The notes under the pieces: generated by a model
Database searches by the model: none
What the model was told of the DNA's origin: nothing
Seen by the model: only the letters and a program-made list of their open reading frames with translations
Part shown: piece after piece, positions 32,991 through 40,882 of the stretch
Layout: every line of letters starts with the position of its first letter
Position numbering within the stretch: position 1 is the first letter of the stretch
Made by a program: the position numbers and the translations under genes
Source: Thermostichus sp047461615
GTDB taxonomy: Bacteria; Cyanobacteriota; Cyanobacteriia; Thermostichales; Thermostichaceae
DNA length: 64,000 bases
Direction: 5' to 3'
Assembly: GCF_047461615.1 (NCBI RefSeq)
Contig: NZ_JANSHI010000015.1
Location: forward strand, 1 to 64,000

Positions 32991-33053
32991 TCCAGCCAGC
33001 GATCCCCAGCGATCCCCGCCCTTGACCGCAAGGGGGAAATGCTGGACGATAGG

Positions 33054-33073
33054 TAGCGATCCCGCTCTTTTTT
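33054..33073 (+). terminator. Weak candidate terminator after glgA
   Basis: A short 4-bp stem (AGCG / CGCT around ATCC) followed by C and six T residues. A second hairpin, CCCTTG / CAAGGG with loop ACCG, lies just before it at 33019-33034, without a T-run. Either could limit read-through from glgA into the GH57 gene. Confidence 0.35.
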
Positions 33074-33106
33074 ATTGCCCAGGAAGGCGAGCTTACTCCG
33101 CTACCT

Positions 33107-34720
33107 ATGAGTTTAGGTTATCTTGCCCTGGTACTCCACGCGCACCTGCCCTTTGTGCGCCACCCCGAGCAGGACTTTGTGCTGGAAGAGGAATGGCTCT
33201 ACGAAGCCATTACCGAGACCTATGTCCCGCTGCTGCACATGTTCGAGGGGCTCCGGAGAGATGGCATTGACTTTCGCCTCACCATGTCCCTGACGCCACC
33301 TCTGGTGTCGATGCTGCGGGATCCCTTGCTGCAGGAGCGCTACGACCACTACCTCACCAAGTTGGAAGAGCTAGCCCAACTGGAGTACGACAAGAATGCC
33401 CACAACGGCCACATTCGCTACCTAGCGGAGCACTACATCAAGCAATTTGCCATGGTGCGGGATCTCTGGGAGCGGTACGACCGGGATCTGGTGCAGGCCT
33501 TCAAGCAGTTTCAGGACAGCGGCAACCTGGAGATCATCACCTGTGCCGCTACCCATGCCTACCTGCCCCTGATGCAGATGTATCCCCAGGCAGTCTGGGC
33601 GCAGTTGATTGTAGCCTGTGAGCACTACAACGAGCACTTTGGCCAATGGCCGCGGGGGGTCTGGCTACCCGAATGCGCCTACTACCAGGGGTTGGAGCGG
33701 ATGGTGGCCGATGCTGGGCTGCGCTACATGATTACCGACGCCCACGGCCTGCTATATGCCAAGCCACGGCCCCGCTACGGCATGTACGCCCCCATCTTTA
33801 CCGAGACCGGCGTTGCCGTCTTCGGTCGCGACCACGAGTCTTCCCAGCAGGTGTGGTCGGCGGAGGTGGGCTACCCTGGGGATCCCGTCTATCGCGAGTT
33901 CTACAAAGACCTGGGGTACGAGGCCGACTACGAGTACATCAAGCCCTACATCATGCCCAATGGCCAGCGGAAGAACACCGGCATCAAGTACCACCGCATC
34001 ACCGGGCGCAACCTGGATCTGGGGCAAAAGGAACTCTACGATCCCTACTGGGCGCGAGAGAAAGCAGCCGAACATGCAGGCAACTTCATGTTCAACCGCC
34101 AACGGCAAATCGAGTACTTGTCCAGCGTCATGGGACGCCCGCCGTTGGTGGTGGCTCCCTACGATGCCGAGCTCTTTGGCCACTGGTGGTATGAGGGACC
34201 TTGGTTTTTGGATTTCCTCATCCGCAAGAGCTACTTTGACCAAAATACCTATCGCATGACCCACCTGGCGGAGTACCTGCGAGAGAACCCTACCCACCAG
34301 GTGTGCAAACCTGCTCAGTCTAGCTGGGGGGCGCGCGGCTTCCACGAGTACTGGCTCAACCCCACCAATGCCTGGATCTATCCCCACCTCCACAAGGCTA
34401 CCGAGCGCATGATTGAGCTGAGCCGCCGTGAGCCTGCCGATGACCTGGAGTGGCGAGCCCTAAACCAGGCGGCGCGGGAGCTGATGCTAGCTCAATCCTC
34501 GGACTGGGCTTTTATCATGCGCACGGGGACGATGGTTCCCTACGCGGTACGCCGCACCAAGTCTCATCTACTGCGCTTTAACCACCTCTACGAGAAGATT
34601 CAAGCGGGTCAGTTTCGGCGGGAAAAAGTTACGCCCGAAGACGAGCAGTGGCTGGCCAAGGTGGAATATATGGACAACATCTTCCCCAATATCAACTACC
34701 GGGTTTACCGGCCCCTCTAG
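33107..34720 (+). CDS. GH57-family 1,4-alpha-glucan branching enzyme
   Basis: Glycoside hydrolase family 57 member with the DUF1957 C-terminal domain, the type shown to branch glucans in some thermophiles and cyanobacteria. It starts LGYLALVLHAHLPFVRHPE (HAH motif). The nucleophile Glu is in GVWLPECAYYQG (about residue 188) and the acid Asp in APYDAELFGHWWYEGP (about residue 351). 537 residues, normal. It sits directly behind glgA, so a role in glycogen structure is well supported. Alpha-amylase activity is the older annotation for the family. Confidence 0.88.
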   Translation: MSLGYLALVLHAHLPFVRHPEQDFVLEEEWLYEAITETYVPLLHMFEGLRRDGIDFRLTMSLTPPLVSMLRDPLLQERYDHYLTKLEELAQLEYDKNAHNGHIRYLAEHYIKQFAMVRDLWERYDRDLVQAFKQFQDSGNLEIITCAATHAYLPLMQMYPQAVWAQLIVACEHYNEHFGQWPRGVWLPECAYYQGLERMVADAGLRYMITDAHGLLYAKPRPRYGMYAPIFTETGVAVFGRDHESSQQVWSAEVGYPGDPVYREFYKDLGYEADYEYIKPYIMPNGQRKNTGIKYHRITGRNLDLGQKELYDPYWAREKAAEHAGNFMFNRQRQIEYLSSVMGRPPLVVAPYDAELFGHWWYEGPWFLDFLIRKSYFDQNTYRMTHLAEYLRENPTHQVCKPAQSSWGARGFHEYWLNPTNAWIYPHLHKATERMIELSRREPADDLEWRALNQAARELMLAQSSDWAFIMRTGTMVPYAVRRTKSHLLRFNHLYEKIQAGQFRREKVTPEDEQWLAKVEYMDNIFPNINYRVYRPL

Positions 34721-34790
34721 AGTGCCCAGAAGGGCTGGAGTTCCAACCACCCCCAGCTAAAGCCGGGGATCTCTGCAGGGATCCCTGGCT

Positions 34791-36587
34791 CTAGAGCTTG
34801 GCGCCGCACTCGGGGCAGAACTTGTGCGAGCTGGGGTTCTTAGCGCCGCAGTTGGGGCAATAGATCAACTCGGCAGCCTGCTCCAGTTGCCGCTTTTCCG
34901 GCAGGCCAATCATCTGGTAGTTGGCTTTGCCAGCAGGCACCATTGGGTAGCAGTTCTCATCCCGCTTGACCACAAAATCAGCCACTACTGGCCCCTCATG
35001 GCGCAGCATCTCCTGGATAGCGTCGTCCACTTGATCGGGGTGATCGACGCGCAGGCCCTTGATACCAAAGGCTTCGGCCAGCTTGACAAAATCTGGCATG
35101 CCCGCCGCCATATCGGAGTGAGAATAGCGCTCGCCGTGGAAAGCCTGTTGCCACTGCCGCACCATGCCTTGCCAGCCGTTGTTGATAATGGCCACCTTAG
35201 TGGCAATGCCGTACTGGGCCACCGTGCCCAGCTCCTGCATATTCATCTGGAAGCTGGCATCGCCACTGATGCAGATGACTTCCTCGTGAGGCAGGGCCAC
35301 CTTGACTCCTATGGCTGCTGGAAAGCCGTAGCCCATGGTGCCCAAGCCGGCGCTGGAGATCCAGCGGCGGGGTCCAGTGCGCAGAAACTGGGCCGCCCAC
35401 ATCTGGTGCTGACCCACATCAGTGGTGTAGTAGGCGTGGGGAGCATGGCGCCGAAACGCCTCAATGACCTGCTGCGGGGCAATCACACCCTCATAGGAGG
35501 GCACCTGCAAGGGGTACTCCCGTTTCCAGCGCTCGATCCGCGCCAGCCAAGCTTGCGTTTGGCCAGGGGTGTAGGGCATTTTGCTTAGCTGCGCCAACAG
35601 CTCCACCAAAACGGTGCGCACATCTCCCACAATCGGCACGTCAGGGACGCGGTTTTTGCCCACCTCCGCTGGGTCGATATCGACGTGGATAACTTTGGCA
35701 TGCTTGGCGAATTCGTCCAGCTTGCCGGTTACACGGTCGTCGAAGCGAGCTCCAAGGGCAATGAGCAGGTCGCACTCAGTAACAGCAAAGTTGGCGTAGG
35801 CCGTGCCATGCATGCCCAGCATCCCCACTGAGAGGGGATCATTCTCATCAAAGGCCCCCTTGCCCATGAGGGTGGTGGTTACCGGGATCTGGTAAGTGTG
35901 GGCCAGCTCCGCAATCTCAGCATGGGCTCCGGAGATGATGGCCCCGCCGCCCACGTAGAGCAAGGGTCGCTTGGCCTGCAGGATAAGTTTGGCTGCCGCG
36001 TGGATCTGGCGAGGGTTGCCCCGCACAGTGGGCCGGTAGCCGGGGATATAGACCTCACTGACCGGCTGGTAGTCGAACTCTTCCAGGCCCACATCTTTGG
36101 GGATGTCGATCAACACTGGACCGGGTCGCCCCGTGCTGGCGATGTGGAAGGCCTCGGCCACAATCCGGGCCATCTGCCGGGGGTCGCGCACCACGTAGGA
36201 GTGTTTGACAATGGGCAGGGTGATGCCAAAAATGTCAGTCTCCTGAAAGCCGTCGGTACCAATCAAATGGCGGGGCACCTGGCCGGTAATGGCCACCAGA
36301 GGCACAGAGTCCATCATGGCGTTGGCGATGCCTGTCACCAAATTGGTTGCCCCCGGCCCCGAGGTGGCAAAGCACACCCCCACCTTGCCGGTAGCGCGGG
36401 CGTAGCCATCGGCAGCATGGGCAGCGGCCTGTTCGTGGCGGACTAGGAAATGCTTGAGTAGCCCTTGGGATTCGGCCTTGTACAGCTCGTCGTAAACGGG
36501 CAGGATTGCTCCTCCCGGATAGCCGAAAATGTGCTGCACCCCATGGCGATGTAAGCTATCCACCAGTGCGTAGGCCCCTGTTGCCAC
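34791..36587 (-). CDS. ilvB: Acetolactate synthase large subunit with C-terminal zinc ribbon
   Basis: Thiamine-diphosphate enzyme that makes acetolactate and acetohydroxybutyrate for valine, leucine and isoleucine. The catalytic Glu is in LVRHEQAAAHAADGYARATG (about residue 51); the cofactor site is GDASFQMNMQELGTVAQY to NNG near residue 440. The usual protein ends soon after MVPAGKANYQMIGLPE. Here about 38 more residues follow, including CPNCGAKN and FCPECGAKL: two CPxC knuckles forming a complete double zinc ribbon. This tail is in frame with the rest and ends at a normal stop. The regulatory subunit ilvN is not adjacent; ilvC is 5.6 kb away. Confidence 0.93.
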   Translation of the reverse strand: MATGAYALVDSLHRHGVQHIFGYPGGAILPVYDELYKAESQGLLKHFLVRHEQAAAHAADGYARATGKVGVCFATSGPGATNLVTGIANAMMDSVPLVAITGQVPRHLIGTDGFQETDIFGITLPIVKHSYVVRDPRQMARIVAEAFHIASTGRPGPVLIDIPKDVGLEEFDYQPVSEVYIPGYRPTVRGNPRQIHAAAKLILQAKRPLLYVGGGAIISGAHAEIAELAHTYQIPVTTTLMGKGAFDENDPLSVGMLGMHGTAYANFAVTECDLLIALGARFDDRVTGKLDEFAKHAKVIHVDIDPAEVGKNRVPDVPIVGDVRTVLVELLAQLSKMPYTPGQTQAWLARIERWKREYPLQVPSYEGVIAPQQVIEAFRRHAPHAYYTTDVGQHQMWAAQFLRTGPRRWISSAGLGTMGYGFPAAIGVKVALPHEEVICISGDASFQMNMQELGTVAQYGIATKVAIINNGWQGMVRQWQQAFHGERYSHSDMAAGMPDFVKLAEAFGIKGLRVDHPDQVDDAIQEMLRHEGPVVADFVVKRDENCYPMVPAGKANYQMIGLPEKRQLEQAAELIYCPNCGAKNPSSHKFCPECGAKL

Positions 36588-36830
36588 GATGTCCTCTCCC
36601 CCCTACCGAGCGTTCAACCTGGAGCGGCTGCATCAGAAGACTGGCCAGCTTTTTAATTCAATTCAACAGTCTAGCAGGGGTTTGCTCTGGGGCTCTGCTT
36701 GGGGGTGGATCTCTGTAAAGACAGCGTCTGCCGCGCTCTGGATAGAAGAAGGTAGCCGCTAGCCCCCTAGCTTGTTGGCGAGGTTGCCCCATGAGGCAAA
36801 CTCCCGCAAAGCTGGCCAGCAGCTATCCTC

Positions 36831-37304
36831 CTAGGAGCTTGAGCACCGACTGGGATCCCCTAACGTCAATCCATAGCGGGCTAGAAAACGGGGCAAATCA
36901 ATCACCTGACAGGTATAGGATCCCTGCATTACCAGTCGCCCCTGCTGGGTGATCTCTGCCTGAAACTGAACGCGCCTTCCCTCCACAGCCACGACTTCAA
37001 CCTCAACCTGCAAGGGATCCCCCACTACCGCCGCCGAGCGGTGTTCTAGGGCAAAGCGGATCCCGACGGCAGCTTCTTCTGCCTCGTAGAAGGGCTGCAA
37101 GGTGGTGTGGCCACATCGCTCGATCAGCGCCAACAGAGCCGGGGAGGCGATGACCTGCACACCCAGGTTGCCCAGGGCCTCTGCCGTGTGCTCAGGGCCA
37201 GGGATCCCTTGCCAAGTGCCACGGGTGCCAAGGGGAACGGGTTTCACGGAAAAAGACGCAGCACAGAAGCGCTGTCCTCGCGATATTTTACAGCCCCAAG
37301 CCAC
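36831..37304 (-). CDS. Hotdog-fold thioesterase, fluoroacetyl-CoA-thioesterase-like
   Basis: A 157-residue protein with a hotdog domain: TAEALGNLGVQVIASPALLALIERCGHTTLQPFYE then IRFALEHRSAAVVGDPLQVEVEVVAVEGRRVQFQAEI. Positions equivalent to the catalytic Glu (IERC) and His (LEHRSA) of the FlK family are present. It probably cleaves or binds an acyl-CoA. The N-terminal 25 residues are basic and not conserved, so the true start may be downstream. It is divergent from the TIR-TPR gene, with about 50 bases between them. Confidence 0.65.
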   Translation of the reverse strand: MAWGCKISRGQRFCAASFSVKPVPLGTRGTWQGIPGPEHTAEALGNLGVQVIASPALLALIERCGHTTLQPFYEAEEAAVGIRFALEHRSAAVVGDPLQVEVEVVAVEGRRVQFQAEITQQGRLVMQGSYTCQVIDLPRFLARYGLTLGDPSRCSSS

Positions 37305-37352
37305 TGAGGCAGTAGCAAAGATAAGCTGGAAGGAGGCAGCAAGGGGGCGTTC

Positions 37353-39536
37353 ATGTCCTCAGGACCCTACAAATTCGATCTCTTTCTGCGCTACCACCGC
37401 GCCCAGACCCGCTGGGTACGGCAACTGGCCGAGCGGCTGGACCGAGAGGGTTTCAAGGTCTGGTTCGATCGCTGGATGCTGCAACCCGGGGATAACCGCA
37501 AGCTGGAACTGCAACTGGCCATCGAGCAGTGCCGCTGGATTGGGGTGGTGGCCTCGCCGGAGTTTGTTGCCAATCCCTGGCCCCGAGATGAGCTCTACAG
37601 TGGCTTCTCCCACGCCCCGCCCCGGCAAAACCAGCGTCTCTTGACCCTGCTCCACACGCCCACTGAGCTGCCTCAGCCCCTGGCAGAAGCGCCGCTGGTG
37701 GATTTTAGCGGCTCTGAGGAAGACCCGGTGCTGTTTGAGTACCGGGCCCGCGAGCTGATGCACTTTTTGGACCCCAGCTTTCCCGCCCCTGGGGATCTCC
37801 AGCGATTTCGGCTGCACTACCGCCGCCGTGAGGAACCTCCTGAGGATGAGGAAGTGCGGGGGTTCCAAGCTTTTCTACGAGCCATTCAGCTAGCCATCCT
37901 GCGCATTGCCACCGGCGAACTGCCTTCCGCTACGCCAGAGGAAGGGGCACGCAAGATTGCCATTTTGCAATTTCTTCAGCGCCTGTTTCAGTGGAATAGC
38001 GCCGATATCCAGTTTGAGCGAGCGGAGGAGTGGCGCAAGCGAGGCAACCTAACCGAGGCTCTAGCTGCCTACGACCGCGCCTTGAACATGGATCCCAACT
38101 TTGCCCTGGCCTGGAGTCGGCGCGGCGACGTGCTGGTGCAGTTAGGCCGCTACCGCGAGGCAATCGACAGCTACCACGGATCCCTGAGCATTAACCCCTA
38201 TGACGAGGAGACGCGGCTGCGCTTGGCCCTAATTCTGGGGCGCCTGGGCCAGTACAAAGCAGCGGTGGTCAACTACGACAGGGTGCTGGAGAGCAACCCC
38301 GAAGATGCCTTGGCCTGGCACAATCGCGGCATTCGTCTGCTGCAACTCAAACGGCCAAAGCTGGCCCTCAACAGCTTGAACAAGGCGTTGCGACATAACC
38401 CCAAGCAACCCCGCAGCTGGTTGGCGCGTGGGATTGCCCTGCGACGGCTGCGGCGGCCCAGTGCAGCGGCGGCCAGTTTTGCCCGGGTCTTGAAGCTCAA
38501 CCCCAGAAGCGCGCGGGTCTGGCGCTACCAAGGCAATGCCCTCCTCCACTGCCAGCGGCTGCGCTCAGCCATTGAGTGTTACAAGCGCTCGCTGCGACTG
38601 CGCCGTCGGGATCCCGTGACGCTATACAACTTGGGCGTGGCCCTGTTGCGCCTGGGGCAGTACCGGTTAGCCAGCAAAGCCCTGGAACGCGCCCTGCGCT
38701 ATGACCCTGACAACCCCAAAGGCTGGTATGCCCGCGGCGTGGCTTTCCAGAAATTGGGCTACCTCAAAGAGGCCTGCATCCACTTCGAGGAGGCCCTGAA
38801 GATCCAGCCAGAGAACTTTCCGGCCCGCTATGCCCTGGCGGCGGTTCTGCAAGCGTTGGGGCAGTACGAGGCTAGTTTGGAGCAGTTCCAACGCCTACTG
38901 CAGCAGCGTCCTGGCAGCGTAGCCTGCTGGTTTGGCCAGATCACAAGCCTGCGGCGCTTGGGTCGGCTGGAGGAGGCCCTTGCTGCCAGTCGGCAGAGAA
39001 CCAGCCTCAATGAGCAGGATCCCTGGGGCTGGTTTGCCTTAGGGCTGGTCTATGGCGACCTGAAAGAGGCAGAAAAAGCGGTGGAGGCCTACTCGCGGGT
39101 TTTGCAGCTGACCCCCGAGGACGCAGTGGCCCTCAACAACCGCGCCTGGGAAGCCCTGAAGCTGGGGAAATTGGAGCTGGCTTTAGCCGACGCCCAACGG
39201 GCCACAGAACTGGAGCCCCAGCGGCCTGCCTTTTGGCATACCTTGGGGCTAGCCCAACTGCGGACTGGCCAGCAGGAAGCGGCCCAGGCTAGTTGGCAGC
39301 GCTGCCTAGAGCTAGACCCCCAGTTTCAGCCAGCCCAAGCGGCGCTGCAGGAGTTGGCTCTTGTCAATCCCGCCGCGAGCCCTGCCCCTGCGGCAATGCC
39401 AGGTTCAGCCTTGCCAGCGCTGGAGACCCTCAGCCCTCAAGAAGAACTGCCCACCCCTGTGCAGCAGCCACTAGGCAGAGCTGGACTTTTAGGTGTGAAA
39501 GGGAATAGCGAGCAGGGGCAACAGCGCCAACCCTAG
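37353..39536 (+). CDS. TIR domain protein with about thirteen TPR repeats
   Basis: Residues 6-130 form a TIR domain: KFDLFLRYHRAQTRWVRQLAERL, GFKVWFDRWMLQPGD, CRWIGVVASPEF and NPWPRDELYSGF. E80 in the WPRDEL motif sits where TIR NADases have their catalytic glutamate. After a linker, residues about 215-670 carry around thirteen tetratricopeptide repeats of 34 residues with typical W/Y-xxRG and A-xxxY-xxAL patterns. The last 55 residues are Pro/Ala-rich. TIR plus TPR is an architecture seen in bacterial immune and signalling proteins; the partner and trigger are unknown. A purine-rich site (AAGGGGG) precedes the ATG. No recognised defence gene is adjacent. Confidence 0.8.
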   Translation: MSSGPYKFDLFLRYHRAQTRWVRQLAERLDREGFKVWFDRWMLQPGDNRKLELQLAIEQCRWIGVVASPEFVANPWPRDELYSGFSHAPPRQNQRLLTLLHTPTELPQPLAEAPLVDFSGSEEDPVLFEYRARELMHFLDPSFPAPGDLQRFRLHYRRREEPPEDEEVRGFQAFLRAIQLAILRIATGELPSATPEEGARKIAILQFLQRLFQWNSADIQFERAEEWRKRGNLTEALAAYDRALNMDPNFALAWSRRGDVLVQLGRYREAIDSYHGSLSINPYDEETRLRLALILGRLGQYKAAVVNYDRVLESNPEDALAWHNRGIRLLQLKRPKLALNSLNKALRHNPKQPRSWLARGIALRRLRRPSAAAASFARVLKLNPRSARVWRYQGNALLHCQRLRSAIECYKRSLRLRRRDPVTLYNLGVALLRLGQYRLASKALERALRYDPDNPKGWYARGVAFQKLGYLKEACIHFEEALKIQPENFPARYALAAVLQALGQYEASLEQFQRLLQQRPGSVACWFGQITSLRRLGRLEEALAASRQRTSLNEQDPWGWFALGLVYGDLKEAEKAVEAYSRVLQLTPEDAVALNNRAWEALKLGKLELALADAQRATELEPQRPAFWHTLGLAQLRTGQQEAAQASWQRCLELDPQFQPAQAALQELALVNPAASPAPAAMPGSALPALETLSPQEELPTPVQQPLGRAGLLGVKGNSEQGQQRQP

Positions 39537-40361
39537 CCAACCCCAACTCTCCCGAGACGGCGAGGGCCCGGAGACCTCAGGCCCTTTGGGCTGCAGCAAA
39601 GCCTCAATGCGCTCTTGCAGGCGCCCTCCTGGAGGGGGGTCCATTTCCAGGGCAAAGCCAACCCAGGCATTGGACGGCTGCTGTCCCCTCCCATAGCTCA
39701 CCACCTGCAGCAGCGCCTCTCCCAGCACCAAGGGATCCACCCGCTGGGCTGCCCAGCGATCCGCTCGCAGTTCCCGCAGGGTCAGCAACTCCTGCCAGAG
39801 AAGCTCCGTATTTGGCAGCCAAGCGCTAAAGCGGCGCAGCCAGCCCACCGCCAACATCCACAGGGTATCGCGGTAGTGGCGATGGGCCTCTTCGTGGATC
39901 AGCACTGCCCGCAGGTGTTCTTCATCCAACTGCTGCAGCAGGCCGTGGCTAACTACCAATTGCAAGTTCCACACGCCCACCTGGGCAGCAAAAGGGATCT
40001 CCAAATCCAAAACGTAAGCCGAAAAGCCACACAAATTCACCTGCGCCAGGGCCTGCCGGTGGGCGCGTTGACAGGAGCACCAGTACTCCCCAATCCAGCG
40101 CAAGGCCAGGCCTGTGGCTGCCGCCAGTACCAACAGCGCACAGCCGTAGGAAAACCACCCTCCCGCTCCAGCCATTTGTCCCCGTGGCCCCATCCAGGCC
40201 AAAGCCAGGGCGGTTGTTAGCAAAAACAGGGGCGGCAGCAAGAAGTGGATCCAGGCCCACTGCCAGCGCTGCGCCCAGGAGCCCGCCCTATCTAGCCGCA
40301 CTTGGGCTCGCCACAGCCAACTGAAGGCCAAGCCCAACAGCAACAGGCCCAGGTGGCTCAC
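39489..40361 (-). CDS. M56 (BlaR1/MecR1-like) membrane metallopeptidase
   Basis: Membrane protein of 290 residues with two or three N-terminal helices (LGLLLLGLAFSWLW; FLLPPLFLLTTALALAWMG; GCALLVLAAATGLAL), a soluble zinc-protease domain with IHEEAHRHYRD (HExxH at about residue 152) and ELRADRWAAQ, and a last helix (GWLGLALLPLLAIPF). This is the M56 family core without the penicillin-sensor domain of true BlaR1, so it probably does not sense beta-lactams. The GTG start overlaps the stop of the BlaI-like gene (GTGA), so the two are translated together. It presumably cleaves or regulates that repressor. Confidence 0.8.
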   Translation of the reverse strand: MSHLGLLLLGLAFSWLWRAQVRLDRAGSWAQRWQWAWIHFLLPPLFLLTTALALAWMGPRGQMAGAGGWFSYGCALLVLAAATGLALRWIGEYWCSCQRAHRQALAQVNLCGFSAYVLDLEIPFAAQVGVWNLQLVVSHGLLQQLDEEHLRAVLIHEEAHRHYRDTLWMLAVGWLRRFSAWLPNTELLWQELLTLRELRADRWAAQRVDPLVLGEALLQVVSYGRGQQPSNAWVGFALEMDPPPGGRLQERIEALLQPKGPEVSGPSPSRESWGWLGLALLPLLAIPFHT

Positions 40362-40792
40362 TGGGGATCCCTCCTAGCCTGGCGGGCTGCTCGCAGCCGT
40401 TCGGCAATCGCCTGCAACTGGGAAACACTGGCCTGATCCAGGCTGTCGGCAAAGGCGGCCACGGTGTCTGGGTCGCTCACCGCCAAAAACTGCTGCAAGT
40501 GGGCAAAGGCTCTTAGGCTAGCAGCTTCCTGGCGAGAGAGACGGGGCCGCCACAGCATTGGCAAAGACCGCCCCTCGGCATCGGTGCGCCGCTCACAGCT
40601 TACCCAGCCCTTTTGGCTCAGGCGCCGCAAAACGGTAGTTACCGAGGCATAAGCCAGCTCCCGATCCGGGTCGGCCAGAATGCGCTCGTGGATTTGACGA
40701 GTGCTGGCACTGCCGAGATCCCAAAGGATTTCAAGGATCTCCGACTCCAGAGGGCCCAGTGACAGTTGCTTGGGACGATGCTTTGGCAACAT
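40358..40792 (-). CDS. BlaI/MecI-family transcriptional repressor
   Basis: Winged-helix repressor, about 144 residues. The DNA-binding domain is SLGPLESEILEILWDLGSASTRQIHERI, then LAYASVTTVLRRLSQKGWVSCER. The C-terminal helices (QFLAVSDPDTVAAFADSL) serve dimerisation. I used the ATG at 40792; eight more codons are open upstream. It pairs with the M56 peptidase gene in an overlapping operon. In the related bla, mec and cyanobacterial systems the peptidase relieves repression. A dyad at 40824-40839 could be its operator. Confidence 0.85.
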   Translation of the reverse strand: MLPKHRPKQLSLGPLESEILEILWDLGSASTRQIHERILADPDRELAYASVTTVLRRLSQKGWVSCERRTDAEGRSLPMLWRPRLSRQEAASLRAFAHLQQFLAVSDPDTVAAFADSLDQASVSQLQAIAERLRAARQARRDPQ

Positions 40793-40823
40793 GATCCCCT
40801 GCCTGAGAAGGGGCACTTAGTCC

Positions 40824-40839
40824 AGGCTAGCTTAAGCCT
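40824..40839. promoter_or_regulatory. Candidate operator dyad upstream of the BlaI-like gene
   Basis: AGGCT-N6-AGCCT, a 5-bp inverted repeat 32 bases ahead of the start codon. It differs from the classical BlaI site (TACA-N2-TGTA), so autoregulation through it is only a suggestion. Confidence 0.3.
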
Positions 40840-40882
40840 CGGCAGCGCCCTTCCTTCCTGAACAAGAAGTCTATAGAAAGGC

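Noticed and set aside
39536..39600. Frameshift or truncation at the end of the TIR-TPR gene where it overlaps the M56 gene
   Set aside because: Both frames stay open and end at normal stops; the overlap is 48 bases of tail-to-tail coding, not damage.
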